DNA of 25,634 bases. Origin: a virus. The stretch covers positions 1-25,634 of IMG/VR virus record IMGVR_UViG_3300047557_001287. One strand, 5' to 3'. The notes beneath the pieces were generated by a model. It searched no databases, had not been told where the DNA came from, and saw only the letters and a program-made list of their open reading frames with translations. The position numbers and the translations under genes are program-made. Below are positions 22,741 through 25,634 of this stretch, piece by piece (positions within the stretch are counted from its first letter, which is position 1; each line of letters begins with the position of its first letter).

Positions 22741-23105
22741 CACTCTTCTCCAATTGTCCAATTCAAGCTCGCACATTGTTCCAGCATATCCCCGAGCAAC
22801 CATTCAAGATCGCTTTCTGATTGTGGGATTGTTGAAGTCATTGTAACCGTATTTCCTTGCCAAAGCAACACATCTTTCTCCCCGTAACAACCACCAATGT
22901 AATAACTGTCTCGATGATTGGCAAAGCGATGAAACGCCATTGATTGCCAGATATTCATTTCCAGCGGCAGTGTCATATTGCGCCAAGACATTCCCGGTTC
23001 GGAGAATGTTTCACGCATGACGTTAGCCATTGCTTCGGGGAATGTTGCTGTGAATGTTATTGTGTACATAGAATTGTCCACTTGCTCGTTGTCTTGATGC
23101 CTCAT
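22740..23105 (-). CDS. Hypothetical protein, about 121 residues
   Basis: The product from ATG 23105 begins MRHQDNEQVDNSMYTITFTA and contains PLEMNIWQSMAFHRFANHRD, YYIGGCYGEKDVLLW and a C-terminal acidic helix SESDLEWLLGDMLEQCASLN. Other ATGs at 23120 and 23069 are possible; 23105 has GAGAAG at a suitable distance, whereas AGGAA touches 23120. It is the first gene after the terminator at 23152-23190, so it needs read-through or its own promoter, and I found no clear one. Confidence 0.6.
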   Translation of the reverse strand: MRHQDNEQVDNSMYTITFTATFPEAMANVMRETFSEPGMSWRNMTLPLEMNIWQSMAFHRFANHRDSYYIGGCYGEKDVLLWQGNTVTMTSTIPQSESDLEWLLGDMLEQCASLNWTIGEE

Positions 23106-23151
23106 CTTACTTCTCTTCATTTCCTGTGTCAACAACATTTTCACACAATAC

Positions 23152-23190
23152 AAAAAGAAAAAGCCCTGACAACCGTTAAGTTGCCAGAGC
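23152..23190 (-). terminator. Strong intrinsic terminator after the HNH gene
   Basis: On the - strand GCTCTGGCAAC (23190-23180) pairs with GTTGTCAGGGC (23173-23163) around a 6-base loop, an 11-bp stem with two G-U pairs. It is followed by TTTTTCTTTTT (23162-23152). It lies 17 bases after the homing-endonuclease stop. Confidence 0.85.
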
Positions 23191-23206
23191 GTTATAATGT
23201 AACGTT

Positions 23207-23806
23207 TTATCTTGGTGTATTCTTGGCATACGGAGGAAAGAAGTCCAATCCTTTATCGAAGTTATTCTTACCCATACAATAGAATCTATACCCTTTGTGA
23301 CTTTTTGAATCATCTTTTAAGCATCGACCAACGGCTCTTAAATCAAATCCAACTGTTGTAACGCACAACCTTGTCGGAAAATAGTAGCCAAATGAGGGGT
23401 CATCCACAGAAACTGCTTGCAAGTGCTTCGCACCGGGAAATTTGTGAACCCCTTTCTCTTTGTTTCTCGGGACAGAATGCCTAGAGTTTTCGCAAGGAGT
23501 AACCCATTCTAGGTTCTCAACTGAGTTGTCATTCCTTACGAAGTTTTTATGATTCACAAACGGTTTGTTTTCTGGGTTGGGTATAAACGCCTCCGCTACC
23601 AGCCTGTGAACTTTTTTCATACACTGATTACCCTCCTTACACAAGGTAATCATATTGTACCCAATATAGAGCGCACCTACCATTATTCGGGGAGTGGTTG
23701 AAAGACCAACACCGTTTCTTGAACGAAACGACCTCACCTTGCCCTTATTGCTCACTTGATATACCCCGCCATATCCTTCTATGTCTTTCCAAATCTCTTC
23801 GTTCAT
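23207..23806 (-). CDS. NUMOD4/HNH free-standing homing endonuclease
   Basis: The 199-residue protein opens with a NUMOD4 domain (EIWKDIEGYGGVYQVSNKGK, residues 4-23). An HNH_3-type nuclease follows at about 65-110: HRLVAEAFIPNP, then NHKNFVRNDNSVENLEWVTP with the catalytic His. The C-terminal ~80 residues resemble a NUMOD1-like DNA-recognition tail (LRAVGRCLKDDSKSHKGYRF). Such enzymes promote their own spread by cutting alleles that lack them. It overlaps the phosphoesterase gene by ATGA and has its own terminator, which fits an inserted cassette. Confidence 0.85.
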   Translation of the reverse strand: MNEEIWKDIEGYGGVYQVSNKGKVRSFRSRNGVGLSTTPRIMVGALYIGYNMITLCKEGNQCMKKVHRLVAEAFIPNPENKPFVNHKNFVRNDNSVENLEWVTPCENSRHSVPRNKEKGVHKFPGAKHLQAVSVDDPSFGYYFPTRLCVTTVGFDLRAVGRCLKDDSKSHKGYRFYCMGKNNFDKGLDFFPPYAKNTPR

Positions 23807-24660
23807 AAAGGCATTGCCTCCAAAATAGGAACACCATCAACAATCACACCACAGCCAATAATCGGTCGCTTCAGGTTCACATTGTTATATGCGAATGCTA
23901 GACTATCATCATCAATCAAACAACCAACTTGCATTGCCCAATACAACCCAAGCGGGTTGGCCCAATAATCAATCTTGAACTTCTCATGGAAATGCCCTTG
24001 AACACAACTCATCCCCATTGTCTGACTAAGGCGCAAGCCATCACTACTCTTTCCGTGATGGAAATAAACAGGAGAACCATTCGGCAATGTGACTGTCAAA
24101 TCAAAATGCCATTTCCAGCCACTATCTACACCAAGAACATCGTTGTACGACTTCAAGTATTGCTTGGGAATACCATGTGTCTTAGCCTTCCGGTAGATTA
24201 GAGAACCGTGATTGCTTTCAAGAATGTCCATCGCTGGAAACATCTCGTGCAACTTCTTGATGACAACCAAGCTCTCTGACAGTTCATCACCAGCACTTTT
24301 CAGGTTGGGGTCTGAATCGTGGTAAGACAGTGCGTGCTTATCAAGCTCGTCACCAATACAAATGACACGAGTAGGCTTGTATTTGTCTTTCAGCGATTGA
24401 AGCCAATCAAGTGCCTTTGGGTGGTGGTAAGGAATGTGCATATCACTGATAATCAGAACAACAGAATTGTCCTCTACTGTCTTGCTGCCACTCTTCTCAA
24501 CGTGGTTGTATTGCTCAACACGAATCAACGCATCATAAACCGTAGCACGAGCAATTCCAAGGATTGCACACGCTTGCCGCTGGCTAAGGCCAGATGCAAC
24601 CAGTTCTTTATATTTGTCAAGCCATTCAGGTGTAGTTAGCTGCATCGTAGATGCCATCAT
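23803..24660 (-). CDS. Metallophosphoesterase with N-terminal helix-turn-helix
   Basis: The 285-residue protein joins an N-terminal helix-turn-helix (about 13-48, SGLSQRQACAILGIARATVY) to a calcineurin-like phosphoesterase domain. Metal motifs are Asp73-x-His75 (ISDMHIP), Gly-Asp104-Glu-Leu-Asp107, Asn-His in LESNHGS, His-His-Gly in YFHHGKS, and GHFH near residue 220. This is a complete binuclear metal site. Substrate is unknown; nucleic acid or cyclic nucleotide hydrolysis are options. ATG 24660 and ATG 24657 both fit the GGAG site; the stop of the upstream gene overlaps. Confidence 0.8.
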   Translation of the reverse strand: MMASTMQLTTPEWLDKYKELVASGLSQRQACAILGIARATVYDALIRVEQYNHVEKSGSKTVEDNSVVLIISDMHIPYHHPKALDWLQSLKDKYKPTRVICIGDELDKHALSYHDSDPNLKSAGDELSESLVVIKKLHEMFPAMDILESNHGSLIYRKAKTHGIPKQYLKSYNDVLGVDSGWKWHFDLTVTLPNGSPVYFHHGKSSDGLRLSQTMGMSCVQGHFHEKFKIDYWANPLGLYWAMQVGCLIDDDSLAFAYNNVNLKRPIIGCGVIVDGVPILEAMPL

Positions 24661-24875
24661 CCCTTCTCCATTTCATCATTCTTTCGGTAAACCTCTACAA
24701 CCACCTTCCCTTGCCCAGCCAGTGCATAATAGTACAGAGACAAGTTTGTAGGGAGGGGGTTGGAGAAGCCAGCAATGTTCAGGGCTTTATCGGTGAACAG
24801 TTTATCACCTAGTAACAACCCATATTTGTTACGGAACAGCTTATCATCAAATGTCTGTTTGAAGATCAGGTTCAT
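24657..24875 (-). CDS. Hypothetical protein, about 72 residues
   Basis: It starts MNLIFKQTFDDKLFRNKYGL and contains TDKALNIAGFSNPLPTNLSL and a strand GKVVVEVYRK. A GTG at 24884 is an alternative start, but its GGAG is too close, whereas ATG 24875 is ten bases away. It overlaps the HNH gene upstream and the phosphoesterase gene downstream. Not recognised. Confidence 0.6.
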   Translation of the reverse strand: MNLIFKQTFDDKLFRNKYGLLLGDKLFTDKALNIAGFSNPLPTNLSLYYYALAGQGKVVVEVYRKNDEMEKG

Positions 24876-25470
24876 TCTTATCACGCTCCGCTTTCAAGTA
24901 TTCACGATATGCGTCCCTGCGCTTTTCCTTGGTACTGTAATCTTCCGGGGCGACACTTGTGTCTAGCCCAATCTCCATAAACTTAGCAGATTGTTCAGCC
25001 GCTGGCAACTTACCAAAGGCAACACATTGCTTTTCGATAATAGCATCTTCCATTGACATTCCCATGCGTTCTGCGTACGATTTTTGCATATGGCACTTAT
25101 CGGCACAAAGAAGCTGCATATTATCCATCGGGGCAAGCAACCTATAAAGGAATACAGCAGCATCATCGTAGTTCTTGAAAGAACCCACAGGGGATACATG
25201 GTCAACTTGGAGGTTGTTTCCAGTAAACCAGTCCTTACAATAATTGCACTGTGCTACTTTCTTCACTCTTGGGTTGGTAATACCGCTCCCCTCAAAGTTT
25301 GGAATCATTTGCATAGCTTTGAACTTATTCTTCGTAGGGAAATCCTTCCAAATACGGCGGAATTGACCGCGCAGGTATTTCCAATACTCGGACTCTGTTC
25401 GCCACACTTCAGGCATTTCCAGCCACACTTTTACGGGATATTTCTTTTGGTATTCTTCTTTTTTAGTCAT
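24847..25470 (-). CDS. HNH endonuclease
   Basis: The 207-residue protein carries an HNH nuclease core in its middle (about 72-130): CNYCKDWF, LQVDHVSPVGSFKN, DNMQLLCADKCHMQKSYAER. It shows a CxxC...CxxxH-type zinc site with the catalytic His in VDH. The N-terminal ~70 residues are basic and aromatic (EYWKYLRGQFRRIWKDFP) and probably bind DNA. The charged C-terminal ~65 residues are helical. It could be a homing enzyme, a DNA-repair/recombination nuclease, or one used in host DNA degradation. The start ATG 25470 is next to the upstream stop (TGAATG). Confidence 0.75.
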   Translation of the reverse strand: MTKKEEYQKKYPVKVWLEMPEVWRTESEYWKYLRGQFRRIWKDFPTKNKFKAMQMIPNFEGSGITNPRVKKVAQCNYCKDWFTGNNLQVDHVSPVGSFKNYDDAAVFLYRLLAPMDNMQLLCADKCHMQKSYAERMGMSMEDAIIEKQCVAFGKLPAAEQSAKFMEIGLDTSVAPEDYSTKEKRRDAYREYLKAERDKNEPDLQTDI

Positions 25471-25634
25471 TCACTTGCCTTTCCCTTCAATAAAGATTGT
25501 CTTATAATCCTGCTCTGACAACTCAACAGCAGCATCGCGTTGTTGTGCCAGTTCTAGCATTTTGATTAGGCGCTGTAGTCGTCGCAGTCGAAACCAAGCA
25601 AACAGTCCAACAACTTTCAGGGCGAGATGAGTTG
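25471..25634 (-). CDS. Small protein with hydrophobic N-terminus, 5' end outside window
   Basis: The frame ends with TGA at 25473-25471 and is open to the window edge. It encodes a hydrophobic stretch (HLALKVVGLFAWFRL), then a basic helix (RRLQRLIK), and a polar helix MLELAQQRDAAVELSEQDYK. It may be a small membrane-anchored coiled-coil protein. An ATG at 25560 could start a shorter 29-residue product, but the upstream open frame makes a longer protein more likely. Confidence 0.5.
   Translation of the reverse strand, partial: THLALKVVGLFAWFRLRRLQRLIKMLELAQQRDAAVELSEQDYKTIFIEGKGK

Noticed and set aside
23191-23206. TATAAT-containing palindrome CGTTATAATGTAACG as a promoter
   Set aside because: No suitable -35 at 16-18 bases was found on either strand; it may simply be an extension of the terminator region.
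1-25634. CRISPR arrays, tRNAs, rRNAs, insertion sequences, integrase or att sites
   Set aside because: No regularly spaced repeats, no cloverleaf-type sequence and no transposase or integrase motif was noticed on reading; a tRNA scan was not possible.

Overview
The window is part of a contractile-tailed (myovirus-type) bacteriophage genome, probably infecting a Gram-negative bacterium. The evidence is a full baseplate gene series in canonical order (tape measure, Dit-like, plug, hub, spike, gp25-like wedge, baseplate J, DUF2612), a GH19 muralytic enzyme next to small membrane proteins, and a dense block of short overlapping phage genes. The host species cannot be read from the sequence. No tRNA, rRNA, CRISPR array, integrase or attachment site was seen.

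Layout. Positions 1-13609 are all on the + strand. The 3' part of the tape-measure gene is followed by the baseplate genes (1503-7503), then a receptor-binding/tail-decoration cassette (7514-12254) with a DUF2793 protein, a LamG-like protein, two proteins sharing a duplicated N-terminal domain, a SASA-type carbohydrate esterase and a gp53-like tail fibre. The lysis genes follow (12270-13609): GH19 endolysin, a two-helix holin-like protein, and a coiled-coil membrane protein. A convergent junction with stacked hairpins lies at 13616-13693.

From 13693 to the end all genes are on the - strand, transcribed right to left. They include two HNH nucleases, a helix-turn-helix/metallophosphoesterase fusion, many small hypotheticals, a MazG-like NTP pyrophosphohydrolase fused to an SH3-like domain, a DUF3310 protein, ThyX and class I ribonucleotide reductase (NrdA, NrdB). 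Most adjacent pairs overlap by ATGA, TAATG or TGATG, so translation is probably coupled. ThyX, an unrecognised 121-residue protein, NrdA and NrdB form a dNTP-synthesis unit.

The standout element is a compact ORF-less group I intron of 242 nt (16479-16720, - strand) that splits nrdA inside the active-site motif Asn-x-Cys-x-Glu. P1 with its guide sequence, P6, P7, P8 and P9 can be read directly, and the spliced reading frame restores a complete 616-residue NrdA. Other notable items are several genes under 60 residues, a family of SH3-like N-terminal modules attached to unrelated partners, a ThyX with a KHK instead of RHR signature, and recent-looking local duplications in the tail-fibre cassette.
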